Source: Prolixibacteraceae bacterium | GTDB lineage: Bacteria > Bacteroidota > Bacteroidia > Bacteroidales > Prolixibacteraceae | Direction of reading: 5' to 3' | Length of the DNA: 64,000 nucleotides | Assembly: GCA_023229575.1 (NCBI GenBank) | Contig: JALNYZ010000006.1 | Span: 1 to 64,000, forward strand | Shown here: positions 34,017 through 43,667 of the stretch, piece after piece | How the letters are laid out: each line of letters begins with the position of its first letter | Numbering within the stretch: position 1 is the stretch's first letter | The notes under the pieces: model-generated | What the model saw: the letters and a program-made list of their open reading frames with translations, nothing else | The model's database searches: none | What the model was told of the DNA's origin: nothing | Made by a program: the position numbers and the translations under genes

Positions 34017-34395
34017 GAAGGGACGGAAAGACTGAGGGACTGGGAGACTAGGACGAAGGGGATGACCAGGACGAACTCCAGAATATTGAAACGGGAAACG
34101 GAGAAAAAGGACTAAGTGACTAGGAGACTGTGAGATGGAAAGACTATAAGACTAAGGGACCAGGAGACTTAGGGACTAGGGGAAAGAACTCCTAAGAGTT
34201 GAAACGGAGAAACGGTGAAAAAAGACCGAGTGACCAATATATCAAAAAATGCACCCGGTCCCTGAGCGAAGCCGAAGGGTTTGTTGAAATGTTTCCCAAT
34301 TCTGTAAATTCTGAAATTCTGTAAATTCTGCTTCAGACAATTTCTCTAATCCTACTTCAGACAATTTGTGTTCATTTGTGTAATTTGTGGTGGGG
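34017..34395 (-). repeat. Composite intergenic repeat, copy R2 (inverted relative to R1)
   Basis: Reverse-complement order of the modules at 26560-26995: CTAGGACGAAGGGGATGACC, an AACGGGAAACGGAG tract, GACTTAGGGACTAGGGG, and the AATTCTGTAAATTCTGCTTC unit twice. It fills the gap between the small membrane protein and glgB. Shorter relatives of the same tracts occur around 2345-2425 and 37310-37470. Confidence 0.75.
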
Positions 34396-34422
34396 GACAA
34401 TCGAAAATCCACAATAAATTCC

Positions 34423-36432
34423 TTACCTCACCTTCGTATACGGCTGCTGCTGCAAAACGATTGCTGTCCTTGCGGGAAGATAAAGCTTCACTTGGTGAGG
34501 CGATCCCAGACCACTTTCAGGGAGTGAATAATAGGTCATTCTTTCGTCGATACGGTTGAACCCGCCATAAATATGGGCATCCGTCTGAAGAATAACTTTG
34601 AATTTGGCCGGTTCACAATAAATACCATAATCTTCAAACGATTTGTCCGGATTGAAATTGAAGACAAAAAGCATATTTTTTCGCTTGAAGGCAAGCACCT
34701 GATCGGGCATATTGTCGTGGATGCGCCAAATTTCAGGAACCTCCAGCAATCGCTCCTGCCTGAAAAGATGGATCATATCCCTGTCAAAATCAAGCAACCA
34801 GTGAAATTTAAGCTCCAAATCTTCGGCAACACTCCAGATTCTCCGGGCATGCTGGTACGACCAGCCGTTTCCTTCCCGCGGGAAATCAATCCATTCGGGA
34901 TGGCCGAACTCATTCCCCATGAAATTGAGATATGCGCCTCCGGCACAACCGATCGTAATTAAACGGATCATTTTGTGCAGGGCGATTCCCCGGTCAACGA
35001 TCAGGTTGGGCTGATCTTTGCGCATACTGTAGTACATCTCCTTGTCTATCAACCTGAAAATGACGGTTTTGTCGCCTACCATGGCCTGATCGTGGCTTTC
35101 GACATAGCTCACCACTTTCTCTTCCGGACGATGGGCCGTCAATTCGTAAAAGAGATGCCCGACATTCCAATCCTGGTCTTGTTGTTCTTTGATCATTTTG
35201 ATCCACAGGTCCGGAACCCCCATCGACATCCGGTAGTTAAAACCCAGACCACCGCTGCTTAATGGTGCAGCCAGTCCTGGCAACCCACTCATCTCTTCGG
35301 CAATCGAAAGTACGTGTGGATTAATTTCGTGGGCAAGCTTGTTGGCAAGCATAAAATAGACCACCGCCTCATCGTCGAGGTTGGGGGTAAAATAGTCGGC
35401 ATAATTGGTAAACGCCTTGCCCAATCCGTGGTCAAAATAGAGCATGCTGGTCACTCCATCGAAGCGGAAACCGTCGAACCTGAATTCCGTTAACCAATAT
35501 TTGATATTTGAAAGCAGGAAGTGAATCACCTCATTCTTTGAATAGTTGAAACAATATGAATCCCAGGCCGGGTGCTCTCCTCTGGCCCCTTCGTGAAAAA
35601 ACTGGGTCCTGCTCCCGTCATACAATCCCAATCCTTCGTTCACATTCTTTACCGCATGGGAATGAACCAGATCCATCACTACCGATATACCAAGGCCGTG
35701 TGCCTCGTCGATCAGGTGCTTCAACTCCTCCGGGGTGCCAAATCTGGAAGAAGGGGCAAAGAAACTGGAGACATGGTAACCAAAACTTCCGTAATAAGGG
35801 TGTTCCGGAATGGCCATCAACTGAATGGTGTTGTATCCGGCTGCTTTGATGCGGGGCAACATTTCGTACCTAAACTCGTTGAATGTATGAACCCTGGGTT
35901 CCTCCCCGGCCATTCCCACATGAGATTCATAAATAATTGGCGCCTCATTGGTTGGGATAAAATGGTGAGCAAAACGAAAAGTATCCCTGGGCGCCCACAC
36001 CTGGGCATTGAAAATATTTGTCCCGCTATCCTGCACAACCCTTTTTGCCCAGGCAGGGATCCTTTTGCCGGATCCTCCGGGCCAATACATGGAGAGTGCA
36101 TAAAGATCGCCGTGGTGCATGGATGAAAGAGGTAATTCAATTACCCACGAACCATTACCAATATTTTCCAACTCAAAATCCGAACGATCCTGCCAGTCAT
36201 TGAAATTTCCTATCAGGAAGATCCGGGAGGCATTGGGAGCCCAATCGCGGAAAATCCAGCTCTTTTCAGTTTTGAAGAGGCCAAAATAATCGTGCCCGGA
36301 AGCAAAATCCTTTAAAGAAACAGCGCCCAGCAACTCCTTTTCTTTTGATTGGTATTTTTCAGCCCAACGCTGGAAGTCAGAAGTATAAGGCTGTAAATAA
36401 GGATCTTCTCTTACCAACTTGGGAACGTCCAT
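34423..36432 (-). CDS. glgB: 1,4-alpha-glucan branching enzyme
   Basis: A 669-residue GH13 branching enzyme. The N-terminal CBM48 (DWAPNASRIFLIGNFNDW) is followed by the catalytic barrel with DLVHSHAVKN, the nucleophile in FRFDGVTSM, the acid/base glutamate in AEEMSG, and the transition-state stabiliser in VESHDQAM. The sequence and length are of the eukaryote-like GBE1 class found in some bacteria, not the typical 730-residue GlgB. It forms the alpha-1,6 branches of glycogen. It stands next to kdsB with 55 bp between. Confidence 0.93.
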   Translation of the reverse strand: MDVPKLVREDPYLQPYTSDFQRWAEKYQSKEKELLGAVSLKDFASGHDYFGLFKTEKSWIFRDWAPNASRIFLIGNFNDWQDRSDFELENIGNGSWVIELPLSSMHHGDLYALSMYWPGGSGKRIPAWAKRVVQDSGTNIFNAQVWAPRDTFRFAHHFIPTNEAPIIYESHVGMAGEEPRVHTFNEFRYEMLPRIKAAGYNTIQLMAIPEHPYYGSFGYHVSSFFAPSSRFGTPEELKHLIDEAHGLGISVVMDLVHSHAVKNVNEGLGLYDGSRTQFFHEGARGEHPAWDSYCFNYSKNEVIHFLLSNIKYWLTEFRFDGFRFDGVTSMLYFDHGLGKAFTNYADYFTPNLDDEAVVYFMLANKLAHEINPHVLSIAEEMSGLPGLAAPLSSGGLGFNYRMSMGVPDLWIKMIKEQQDQDWNVGHLFYELTAHRPEEKVVSYVESHDQAMVGDKTVIFRLIDKEMYYSMRKDQPNLIVDRGIALHKMIRLITIGCAGGAYLNFMGNEFGHPEWIDFPREGNGWSYQHARRIWSVAEDLELKFHWLLDFDRDMIHLFRQERLLEVPEIWRIHDNMPDQVLAFKRKNMLFVFNFNPDKSFEDYGIYCEPAKFKVILQTDAHIYGGFNRIDERMTYYSLPESGLGSPHQVKLYLPARTAIVLQQQPYTKVR

Positions 36433-36487
36433 GGCAAACAGGTTTTAGCAGGTTCTAATCGTATAAAGTTACTACAAATAAAGCACT

Positions 36488-37264
36488 TTATCGCTTTGAA
36501 TAATATTTATCAATACCCTCTGCAACGATTATTTCAAGCTCTTCGGGGGTGTCAATGCCCACCGTTGCATGATCCGTGACAACCGTTTTTATGGTGTACC
36601 CATTCTCAAGCCACCGCAGTTGTTCCAGCGACTCAGCCTGCTCCAGAAGGCCTTCAGGCAATGCGCTGAGCTTCTCCAGAATATCGGTCCGGTAAGCGTA
36701 AATCCCTACGTGACAGTAATAAGTGAATTTTTTCAGCCAGTCAGATTCCTCCGATTTAAAGACCATTGGAATAGGCAATCTACTAAAATACAGCGCATTA
36801 CCATGAATGTCAAGCGCTACTTTTACCTCTGCATGGTTAAATAGTACCTCTTTCCGGTGGATTTGCTGGATCAAAGTTGCAATCCCGGTAGATGCTTCCA
36901 TCAGAAAAGGTTGCTTAAGAATGGATATTTGTTCGGGACTTATAAAAGGCTCATCACCCTGGATATTAATAACCACATCAAAGTGAATTCCGGTCTCCCG
37001 GCTTATTTTTCGAACCGCCTCCGCACAACGGTCTGTGCCGCTGCGATGATCTGCTGAGGTCATCACCACTTTACCACCAAAAGCACGAATTGTAGAGGCT
37101 ATTCGCTCATCATCCGTTGCCACCCATGCCTCCTCTTCGGCCTGAATCACCTGCTCGTAGACCCTTTGTATCATAGGTTTCCCTGCAATGTCGGCCAATG
37201 GTTTCCCGGGAAACCGCGAAGATCCGAATCTGGAAGGGATGATGGCAATAAATTTTGTTGTCAT
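36488..37264 (-). CDS. kdsB: 3-deoxy-manno-octulosonate cytidylyltransferase
   Basis: A 258-residue CMP-KDO synthetase that activates KDO for lipopolysaccharide core synthesis. The N-terminal motif IIPSRFGSSRFPGKPLADI, the DDERI segment and NIQGDEPF are diagnostic. The ATG at 37264 is chosen since the family begins about five residues before the IIPSR motif; a start 9 bp upstream is also possible. Confidence 0.94.
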   Translation of the reverse strand: MTTKFIAIIPSRFGSSRFPGKPLADIAGKPMIQRVYEQVIQAEEEAWVATDDERIASTIRAFGGKVVMTSADHRSGTDRCAEAVRKISRETGIHFDVVINIQGDEPFISPEQISILKQPFLMEASTGIATLIQQIHRKEVLFNHAEVKVALDIHGNALYFSRLPIPMVFKSEESDWLKKFTYYCHVGIYAYRTDILEKLSALPEGLLEQAESLEQLRWLENGYTIKTVVTDHATVGIDTPEELEIIVAEGIDKYYSKR

Positions 37265-37544
37265 GGTCATCAATTCATTTTTTTACAAAAATAGCCATTG
37301 TTTGGTAATGTTGAGTAAGGTGAAACGGAGAGACAGGGAAACGGTGAAACGGGAAGGAAAGAGGGGGAGTCGAAGGGACGGAGAAAACATACAAATGAGG
37401 AGACGGAGACTAATTTCTTCTGTACTTCGTGCAATTTGTGTAATCTGTGGTTGGGAGGGGTTTTGGATCGTCTCAATCATATCCTGTTAGTAGAATATTC
37501 GGAGATTAGTGTTAAATTTGCGTTCGAAAAAGCGAGTTGATTGC

Positions 37545-38780
37545 ATGGATATACAGGAGATTAAACAACGTTTCAGCATCATCGGTAATGCTCCCGGACT
37601 GAACCGTGCCATAGAAGTTGCCCTTCAGGTGGCGCCGACGGATCTTTCCGTGCTGATTAGCGGAGAGAGTGGGGTCGGGAAAGAGTCATTCCCCCAGATC
37701 ATACACCATTACTCGCCGCGAAAGCACGGAAAATACATCGCCATCAACTGCGGGGCAATCCCGGAAGGAACCATCGACTCAGAACTTTTTGGTCACGAAA
37801 AAGGTTCATTTACCGGTGCGCTCAACGATCGCAAAGGTTATTTTGAGGTTACTGACGGAGGAACCCTCTTCCTGGACGAGATAGGGGAACTTCCCATCTC
37901 GACGCAGGTAAGACTTTTAAGGGTGCTGGAAACAGGCGAGTTTATCCGGGTAGGCTCTTCCCAGGTACAAAAGACCAATGTCAGGGTGATTGCCGCCACC
38001 AACTTTGACCTGACAAACGCCATCAGGGAGGGTAAATTCAGGGAAGATCTTTACTATAGGCTCAATACCGTTCCAATCAAGGTTTTACCATTGCGCGAGC
38101 GGGGTACTGATGTGCTTCTGTTATTCAGAAAATTTGCCAACGATTTTGCCGAACGATACAAAATGCCATCCATCCGTCTAAATGAGGAGGCCCAGAAAAT
38201 ATTTCTCGGCTATCGCTGGCCGGGAAACGTCAGACAGTTGAAAAATATCACGGAACAGATTTCAATCATTGAGACAGAAAGGGATATCTCCTCGGAAAAA
38301 CTGATCCATTACATCCCCAACGAGGAGCCGGGCTTCCTTCCGGCATTATACCATAAAGAGATGGATACCAGGGCGCTGGAGAACGAGCGTACCATGATGC
38401 TCAATGCCCTCATCGGACTCAAGAAAGAACTGGACGATCTGAAAGAAAAATTTAACCAGATGGTAAAGGGGGCGCCGGCCACGGTTCGGGCGGATGAGAC
38501 TGATGAAGGGATCATGCAACTCTTTCACCAGGATAAAGAGAGCGCTGAGCAGGATGAACCCCTTCTTGCCGGCTATCCCAAAACAGGCACCAGGGCGCAC
38601 ATCCAGGATACTGAAGAATTTGTTGAAGAATCCCTCTCCATTGAAGAAAAAGAGATGGAGCTTATTATCAAAGCATTGGAAAGACATAGCGGAAAACGCA
38701 AACTTGCAGCAGAGGAGTTGGGAATCTCTGAAAGGACCCTTTACAGAAAGATCAAGGAACACAACATTAAACAAAAATGA
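37545..38780 (+). CDS. Sigma-54-dependent activator
   Basis: A 411-residue AAA+ activator without a receiver domain. Walker A is GESGVGKE; the sigma-54 contact loop is GSFTGA (the usual GAFTGA with Ala to Ser), followed by GGTLFLDEIGELP (Walker B). A coiled-coil-like linker (residues ~275-330) separates it from a C-terminal Fis-type helix-turn-helix (RKLAAEELGISERTLYRK). I chose ATG 37545 because the first 12 codons from 37509 are non-homologous. It overlaps lptE by 4 bp, an arrangement often seen in Bacteroidota next to LPS export and secretion genes. The signal input is unknown. Confidence 0.92.
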   Translation: MDIQEIKQRFSIIGNAPGLNRAIEVALQVAPTDLSVLISGESGVGKESFPQIIHHYSPRKHGKYIAINCGAIPEGTIDSELFGHEKGSFTGALNDRKGYFEVTDGGTLFLDEIGELPISTQVRLLRVLETGEFIRVGSSQVQKTNVRVIAATNFDLTNAIREGKFREDLYYRLNTVPIKVLPLRERGTDVLLLFRKFANDFAERYKMPSIRLNEEAQKIFLGYRWPGNVRQLKNITEQISIIETERDISSEKLIHYIPNEEPGFLPALYHKEMDTRALENERTMMLNALIGLKKELDDLKEKFNQMVKGAPATVRADETDEGIMQLFHQDKESAEQDEPLLAGYPKTGTRAHIQDTEEFVEESLSIEEKEMELIIKALERHSGKRKLAAEELGISERTLYRKIKEHNIKQK

Positions 38781-39310
38781 ACAACCCGACAAAAAAACGT
38801 TTACAGGCTTTCGCTGCCGTCCTGCTTCTGTTCACAACCTGGGGATGTCAAATAAAATACGGGATGAGCGGCGCCATCATCTCTCCTGAGATCAAGACTG
38901 TTTCAGTTGATTATTTCAGGAACAGGGCCAGAGTAATCAACCCGACTTTAAGCCAGTCATTCACAGAGGCCATGAAGGATAAGTTCGTCAACGAAACAAG
39001 CCTGTCCATCAACACAGATCAGGGAGACCTGGAATTTTCAGGCGAGATTACCGGCTACGATGTCCGGCCACTTTCCATCCAAAAAAGTGAAACAGGGCGC
39101 GATTTTGCCTCCATGAACAGGTTAACCATCACCGTCAAAGTAATCTTTGTCAACAACAAAGACCACGACGCGGATTTTAATACCACCTTCTCTGCCTATT
39201 ATGACTGGGATAGTTCAAAAGCTATCAACCAGGTCGAAAATGAAGCAGTACAGGTGATCAACACACAGTTGATTGATGATATTTTTAACAAGTCCGTATC
39301 GAATTGGTAA
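38777..39310 (+). CDS. lptE: LptE-family LPS assembly lipoprotein
   Basis: A 177-residue outer-membrane lipoprotein with a signal ending in the lipobox TWGC (Cys about residue 25). The Bacteroidota LptE pattern is seen in YGMSGAIISPEIKTVSVDYF and LSQSFTEAMKDKFVNETSL. LptE supports LptD in placing LPS in the outer leaflet. The start codon overlaps the stop of the sigma-54 activator (ATGA), so the two are cotranscribed. Confidence 0.88.
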   Translation: MNNPTKKRLQAFAAVLLLFTTWGCQIKYGMSGAIISPEIKTVSVDYFRNRARVINPTLSQSFTEAMKDKFVNETSLSINTDQGDLEFSGEITGYDVRPLSIQKSETGRDFASMNRLTITVKVIFVNNKDHDADFNTTFSAYYDWDSSKAINQVENEAVQVINTQLIDDIFNKSVSNW

Positions 39311-39410
39311 AAGAATAAGTTGACAGTGGAGGATTGAAACTGAGAAGCGGGAATGGAAAGTTGAAGAAAAATTGGTATATTGCATTAATCCAGTATAAGA
39401 TAAATTTATC

Positions 39411-40193
39411 ATGTCGGTAACCAAAGACCAGTTGCTCCTGTATGTTGAAAAGCCGGGACTGCTCAAAGAACAGACCATCGGGGACCTGAAGGAAATCGTC
39501 GAAGAGTTCCCCTATTTTCAATCAGCGCAACTTCTTTATACCTATAATCTCCATTCTCAGTCAAATTTTCGCTTCGACTCATATTTGAAGATTTGTTCCA
39601 TCTATGCCACAGACAGGACAATCCTTTACCGGTTGCTTCAACCGAAAAATGCCAGGGAACAAATCTCAAGACCATCACAGCCGACCGATATTCCCGCCCA
39701 GGATAACACGCCCCTCTTTGAACTTTCTGAGGAGCGACAGATCACTGTGGCCGAATTCCCTGATTTCGGCCCAAAAGATCCTTCTGGTCCAAAAGTCATT
39801 GATTTTGACCTGTTAAGCTTCGACCCGCAAGATGCACTTTTCCAACTGGATGAATCAGATCAAAACCAGAGAAGTGCTACACTCTTCCAGACTCACACAA
39901 AAGCTGAAATCGCAGGGGAAGGATTAGATTTGATAGGGAAATTCATTAAAGTCAATCCCTCCATACAACCACGAAATGAAATCTCAACCGCGCAAGACGA
40001 CCGGATTGAGTTACATGACGATTCGGAAAATGAAAACGATGAATTTATAACAGAAACATTATCAAGAATTTACCTTAAACAAGGACATCTTCAAAAAGCT
40101 ATTGACTCTTTTAGGCGGTTAAGTTTGAAATATCCCGAAAAAAGTGTTTATTTTGCCGAGCAAATTGAAGAGATTAAAAAAATGCTTAAATAA
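39411..40193 (+). CDS. TPR-containing protein between lptE and secG
   Basis: A 260-residue acidic cytoplasmic protein. The N-terminal 90 residues resemble a helical family found in Bacteroidota (LLKEQTIGDLKEIVEEFPYFQ). A long low-complexity linker follows, then a C-terminal tetratricopeptide unit (LSRIYLKQGHLQKAIDSFRR). It lies 6 bp upstream of secG and is conserved in order with lptE and secG. No enzyme motif is visible; a scaffold role is only inference. Confidence 0.75.
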   Translation: MSVTKDQLLLYVEKPGLLKEQTIGDLKEIVEEFPYFQSAQLLYTYNLHSQSNFRFDSYLKICSIYATDRTILYRLLQPKNAREQISRPSQPTDIPAQDNTPLFELSEERQITVAEFPDFGPKDPSGPKVIDFDLLSFDPQDALFQLDESDQNQRSATLFQTHTKAEIAGEGLDLIGKFIKVNPSIQPRNEISTAQDDRIELHDDSENENDEFITETLSRIYLKQGHLQKAIDSFRRLSLKYPEKSVYFAEQIEEIKKMLK

Positions 40194-40199
40194 CACCAG

Positions 40200-40544
40200 A
40201 TGTATAATTTTATCATAGTCCTGATTTTTATTGTTTGTATCCTTATCGTCCTGCTTGTTTTGGTTCAAAACTCAAAAGGAGGCGGCTTGGCATCCTCATT
40301 TTCAAGTTCCAACCAGGTAATGGGCGTACGTAAAACAACCGACTTCCTTGAAAAAGGAACCTGGATCCTGGCAGCAAGCCTGATATTTCTTTGTGTTGCA
40401 GCAACGGCATTCCTGCCACGTCAGGGACAACAAGCCAAATCGGCTATTGAGCAGCAAATTCAAGGTGTTCAGGATCCATCTGCCCTGCCTACTTTTCCAC
40501 AGTCTGCACCGCAAAAATCTTCTGACTCGTCCAAAACAAAATAA
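40200..40544 (+). CDS. secG: Preprotein translocase subunit SecG
   Basis: A 114-residue protein with two membrane helices at 3-21 (FIIVLIFIVCILIVLLVLV) and 57-73, and the conserved NSKGGGLASSF between them. It stabilises the SecYEG channel. The C-terminal tail is a low-complexity extension. It is last in the lptE operon, followed by a terminator. Confidence 0.9.
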   Translation: MYNFIIVLIFIVCILIVLLVLVQNSKGGGLASSFSSSNQVMGVRKTTDFLEKGTWILAASLIFLCVAATAFLPRQGQQAKSAIEQQIQGVQDPSALPTFPQSAPQKSSDSSKTK

Positions 40545-40572
40545 CTGGAATCAGTCAATTCAGTAAGATGAT

Positions 40573-40603
40573 AAGCCGCTGCCCAAAAGCAGTGGCTTTT
40601 TAA
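40573..40603 (+). terminator. Terminator after secG
   Basis: AAGCCGCTGC (40573-40582) pairs with GCAGTGGCTT (40589-40598), one G-T pair, loop CCAAAA, followed by TTTT. It ends the sigma-54 activator/lptE/secG transcript. Confidence 0.8.
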
Positions 40604-40708
40604 TTTATGTCATCTTGTCAGAATTAGCTGACATAAGGCTGTCGATATACTTCATTGTATGTCACGTATTTAACAAAGATATATAGATTTACTTCCAAAA
40701 AATTGGTG

Positions 40709-40716
40709 TAATTTTG
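40709..40716 (+). promoter_or_regulatory. -7 box TAATTTTG of groESL
   Basis: TAATTTTG fits TAnnTTTG and lies 106 bp before the groES start. No CIRCE (TTAGCACTC-N9-GAGTGCTAA) is present upstream, so regulation by HrcA is not indicated. Confidence 0.4.
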
Positions 40717-40822
40717 TCTGAAAACAAGGAGGCGATGTCTACTTTTCGCTTTGGCACAAAATCTGATAGGGTTGAAGTATAAAAAATATTATTCACTTTA
40801 ATTATTAAATAAATTTTTAAAA

Positions 40823-41101
40823 ATGGCAGAACTTAAAGGTAAAATCCTTGCCGGCAAAGTATTGATCGAGCCGCAGGAAGCAGAGAAAAAAACAGCTGGT
40901 GGTATTATCATTCCTGATTCAGCTAAAGAAAAACCACTCTCCGGGAAAGTTGTCCTGGTAGGTAGTGCAAAAAAAGATGAAGCAATGGAAGTTAAAGTTG
41001 GTGATGTGGTCTTCTTTGGAAAATACTCAGGCACTGAACTCTCTATCGAAGGGAAAGACTATCTGCTTGTTAACCAGACAGACGTACTTTTTATCGCTTA
41101 A
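40823..41101 (+). CDS. groES: Co-chaperonin GroES
   Basis: A 92-residue GroES. The mobile loop KKTAGGIIIPDSAKEKPL and the base region VLVGSAKKDEAMEVKVGD are clear, as is the ending GKDYLLVNQTDVLFIA. It caps the GroEL cavity. 34 bp upstream of groEL. Confidence 0.97.
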   Translation: MAELKGKILAGKVLIEPQEAEKKTAGGIIIPDSAKEKPLSGKVVLVGSAKKDEAMEVKVGDVVFFGKYSGTELSIEGKDYLLVNQTDVLFIA

Positions 41102-41135
41102 TTAATTGATTGTCAATAAATAAAATTTATTCAAA

Positions 41136-42770
41136 ATGGCTAAAGAAATTAAATTCAATATTGAAGCCCGCGAGCTGTTGAAAAAAGGTGTTGACCAATT
41201 GGCCGATGCTGTAAAAGTTACACTGGGACCGAAAGGCCGTAACGTGATCATCGAGAAAAAATTTGGCGCTCCCCTGGTAACCAAAGACGGTGTAACCGTA
41301 GCAAAAGAGATCGATCTTGCCGATCCTTATGCAAACATTGGCGCCCATCTGGTTAAAGAAGTTGCCTCAAAGACCGGAGACGATGCCGGTGACGGTACAA
41401 CCACAGCCACAGTTTTGGCCCAGTCTATCATCACGGTAGGTTTGAAAAACGTTACCGCAGGTGCCAACCCAATGGACCTGAAACGCGGTATCGACAAGGC
41501 AGTACTCAAAGTAGTAGCCCATATCAAATCACAGTCTGTCAACGTTGGCAGCGATTACGATAAAATCGAACAGGTTGCCCGTGTTTCTGCCAACAACGAT
41601 GCAGAGATCGGTAAACTGATTGCAGAGGCAATGCAAAAAGTTAACAAAGAAGGAGTTATCACTGTCGAAGAGGCCAAAGGAACCGACACTTACGTGGAAG
41701 TTGTTGAAGGTATGCAGTTCGACCGCGGTTACATCTCTCCCTATTTTGTAACAGATACCGAAAAGATGGCTACTGAGATGGAGCATCCTTTTATCCTGAT
41801 CCACGACAAGAAAATCGGATCCATGAAGGAACTGGTCCCTATCCTGGAAGCAACCCACCAATCCGGTCGTCCGTTGATGATCATTGCGGAAGACATCGAA
41901 GGTGAAGCATTGGCAACTTTAGTTGTCAACCGTTTGCGTGCCGGACTGAAGGTTTGTGCCGTTAAAGCGCCCGGATTTGGCGATCGCCGCAAAGAGATGC
42001 TGGAAGACCTTGCTATTTTGACTGGCGGAACAGTTGTTACCGAAGAAAAAGGGATGAAACTGGAAGACACCACGCTTGAGATGCTTGGAAAAGCGGAAAA
42101 AGTGACTGTCGACAAGGAAAAAACTACAATCGTTAATGGTGGAGGCGACTCAAAACTGATAGCAGCCCGGGTTAGTCAGATCAAAAAACAGATCGAAACC
42201 ACTACTTCCGATTATGATCGCGAAAAATTGCAGGAACGTCTTGCCAAACTTTCTGGTGGTGTTGCAGTACTTTATGTTGGTGCTCCTTCCGAAATCGAGA
42301 TGAAAGAGAAGAAAGCCCGTGTGGACGATGCTTTGAATGCAACCCGTGCTGCCATCGAAGAGGGTATCGTACCCGGAGGCGGTGTTGCGCTGCTCCGTGC
42401 CATCGATTCACTCGAAGGTCTTGAAGGTGACAACGATGATGAGACAACCGGTATCCTGATCATCAAACGTGCCATTGAAGAGCCAATGCGCCAGATCGTA
42501 TCCAACGCAGGGGTTGAAGGTGCTGTGATCGTTCAGAAGGTTAAAGAAGGCAAAGGCGATTTCGGCTACAACGCACGCCTCGATGTATTCCAGAACCTGT
42601 ACGAATCAGGAGTAATCGACCCTGCCAAAGTTACCCGCATTGCACTTGAAAATGCAGCCTCTATTGCAGGCATGTTCCTGACAACAGAATGCGTACTGGT
42701 AGAAGAGAAGAAAGATGAACCAGCAATGCCAGCCGGCGGAATGGGCGGCGGTATGGGTGGAATGATGTAA
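41136..42770 (+). CDS. groEL: Chaperonin GroEL
   Basis: A 544-residue chaperonin with nucleotide-binding motifs GPKGRNV and GDGTTTATVLAQ, the PGFGDRRKEMLEDLA segment, and the GGM-rich tail (PAGGMGGGMGGMM). Forms the double-ring folding cage with GroES. A strong terminator follows 42 bp after the stop. Confidence 0.98.
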   Translation: MAKEIKFNIEARELLKKGVDQLADAVKVTLGPKGRNVIIEKKFGAPLVTKDGVTVAKEIDLADPYANIGAHLVKEVASKTGDDAGDGTTTATVLAQSIITVGLKNVTAGANPMDLKRGIDKAVLKVVAHIKSQSVNVGSDYDKIEQVARVSANNDAEIGKLIAEAMQKVNKEGVITVEEAKGTDTYVEVVEGMQFDRGYISPYFVTDTEKMATEMEHPFILIHDKKIGSMKELVPILEATHQSGRPLMIIAEDIEGEALATLVVNRLRAGLKVCAVKAPGFGDRRKEMLEDLAILTGGTVVTEEKGMKLEDTTLEMLGKAEKVTVDKEKTTIVNGGGDSKLIAARVSQIKKQIETTTSDYDREKLQERLAKLSGGVAVLYVGAPSEIEMKEKKARVDDALNATRAAIEEGIVPGGGVALLRAIDSLEGLEGDNDDETTGILIIKRAIEEPMRQIVSNAGVEGAVIVQKVKEGKGDFGYNARLDVFQNLYESGVIDPAKVTRIALENAASIAGMFLTTECVLVEEKKDEPAMPAGGMGGGMGGMM

Positions 42771-42811
42771 TTGTCAACCCAATATATAAATGACCAGCAA
42801 TGGTCAAAGCC

Positions 42812-42846
42812 AGAACGCCGGAGAAATTCTCCGGCGTTCTTTTTTA
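42812..42846 (+). terminator. Terminator after groEL
   Basis: AGAACGCCGGAG (42812-42823) and CTCCGGCGTTCT (42829-42840) form a perfect 12 bp stem with loop AAATT and a T-run. A Fic-family gene starts 14 bp beyond it. Confidence 0.92.
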
Positions 42847-42859
42847 TATATTTGCATCA

Positions 42860-43639
42860 ATGGAAACCAAGTTGCAAATAATACCTGTCGGATTATTGGA
42901 ACAATACAAATTGGATACCGCAATTTGTCAATTGTCAGAAAAATTCGATGCGTTGAAGGATGCCGAAATCTCTACGAATTCGTTCAGCTTTTATACTTCG
43001 GTATCCTCTGTTTTCTCAAGCAAAATCGAGGGAGAAGAGATTGATTTGGACTCTTTCGTAAAGCACAAAAGATTTGGTATTGAATTTCTGCCCGACTATA
43101 CCAAGAAGATAGACGACCTTTACAATGCCTACACATTTGCCAAAACTAATGTGATGTGCAAATCAAACATTGAAGAGGCCCACAAACTTTTATGCAGGCA
43201 TATTGTAGCCAAACATCAGCAAGGGAAAATACGAAAACAAAATATGTATGTTACCAATGATGAGGGTAATATTGAGTATGTTGCAGCAACTCTCTATGAG
43301 GTTGAAGCTGAAATGCAAAAATTTTACATCGATGTTGACCTGCTCATGCGGATGAAAATGGGAATATCCGAAGTCTTCTACTATGCAGCCATGGTGCATT
43401 TGGTTTTTGTGAAAATTCATCCATGGAATGATGGTAATGGCCGAAGCGCAAGGTTATTAGAAAAATGGTTTCTGGCTCAAAAATTGGGAGACAAGAGCTG
43501 GTTTATACAAAGTGAGAAGTATTATTATTTAAAACTTCAAACTTACTATAACAATATCAGGATCTTGGGTTTGGAATATCCTTCTCTGGATTATTCACAG
43601 GCTCTGCCCTTTTTACTAATGCTTCCAAACTCAATCTAG
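42860..43639 (+). CDS. Fic-family protein with N-terminal inhibitory motif
   Basis: A 259-residue Fic protein. The catalytic motif is IHPWNDGNGRSARLL, one residue different from the classic HPFxxGNGR. Near the N-terminus SSKIEGEE matches the (S/T)xxxE(G/N) inhibitory motif of class II Fic enzymes, so it is probably held inactive until a signal relieves it. Fic proteins AMPylate targets. I prefer the ATG at 42860, because an earlier in-frame ATG at 42800 would translate through the groEL terminator hairpin. Confidence 0.88.
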   Translation: METKLQIIPVGLLEQYKLDTAICQLSEKFDALKDAEISTNSFSFYTSVSSVFSSKIEGEEIDLDSFVKHKRFGIEFLPDYTKKIDDLYNAYTFAKTNVMCKSNIEEAHKLLCRHIVAKHQQGKIRKQNMYVTNDEGNIEYVAATLYEVEAEMQKFYIDVDLLMRMKMGISEVFYYAAMVHLVFVKIHPWNDGNGRSARLLEKWFLAQKLGDKSWFIQSEKYYYLKLQTYYNNIRILGLEYPSLDYSQALPFLLMLPNSI

Positions 43640-43667
43640 CACATCAACTGATCAACTACCAACCCAT

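Noticed and set aside
40620..40822. CIRCE operator upstream of groES
   Set aside because: Neither TTAGCACTC nor its inverted partner is present.
42800..42859. Fic start at 42800
   Set aside because: It would put the groEL terminator hairpin inside the gene, and the sequence is unlike Fic N-termini.
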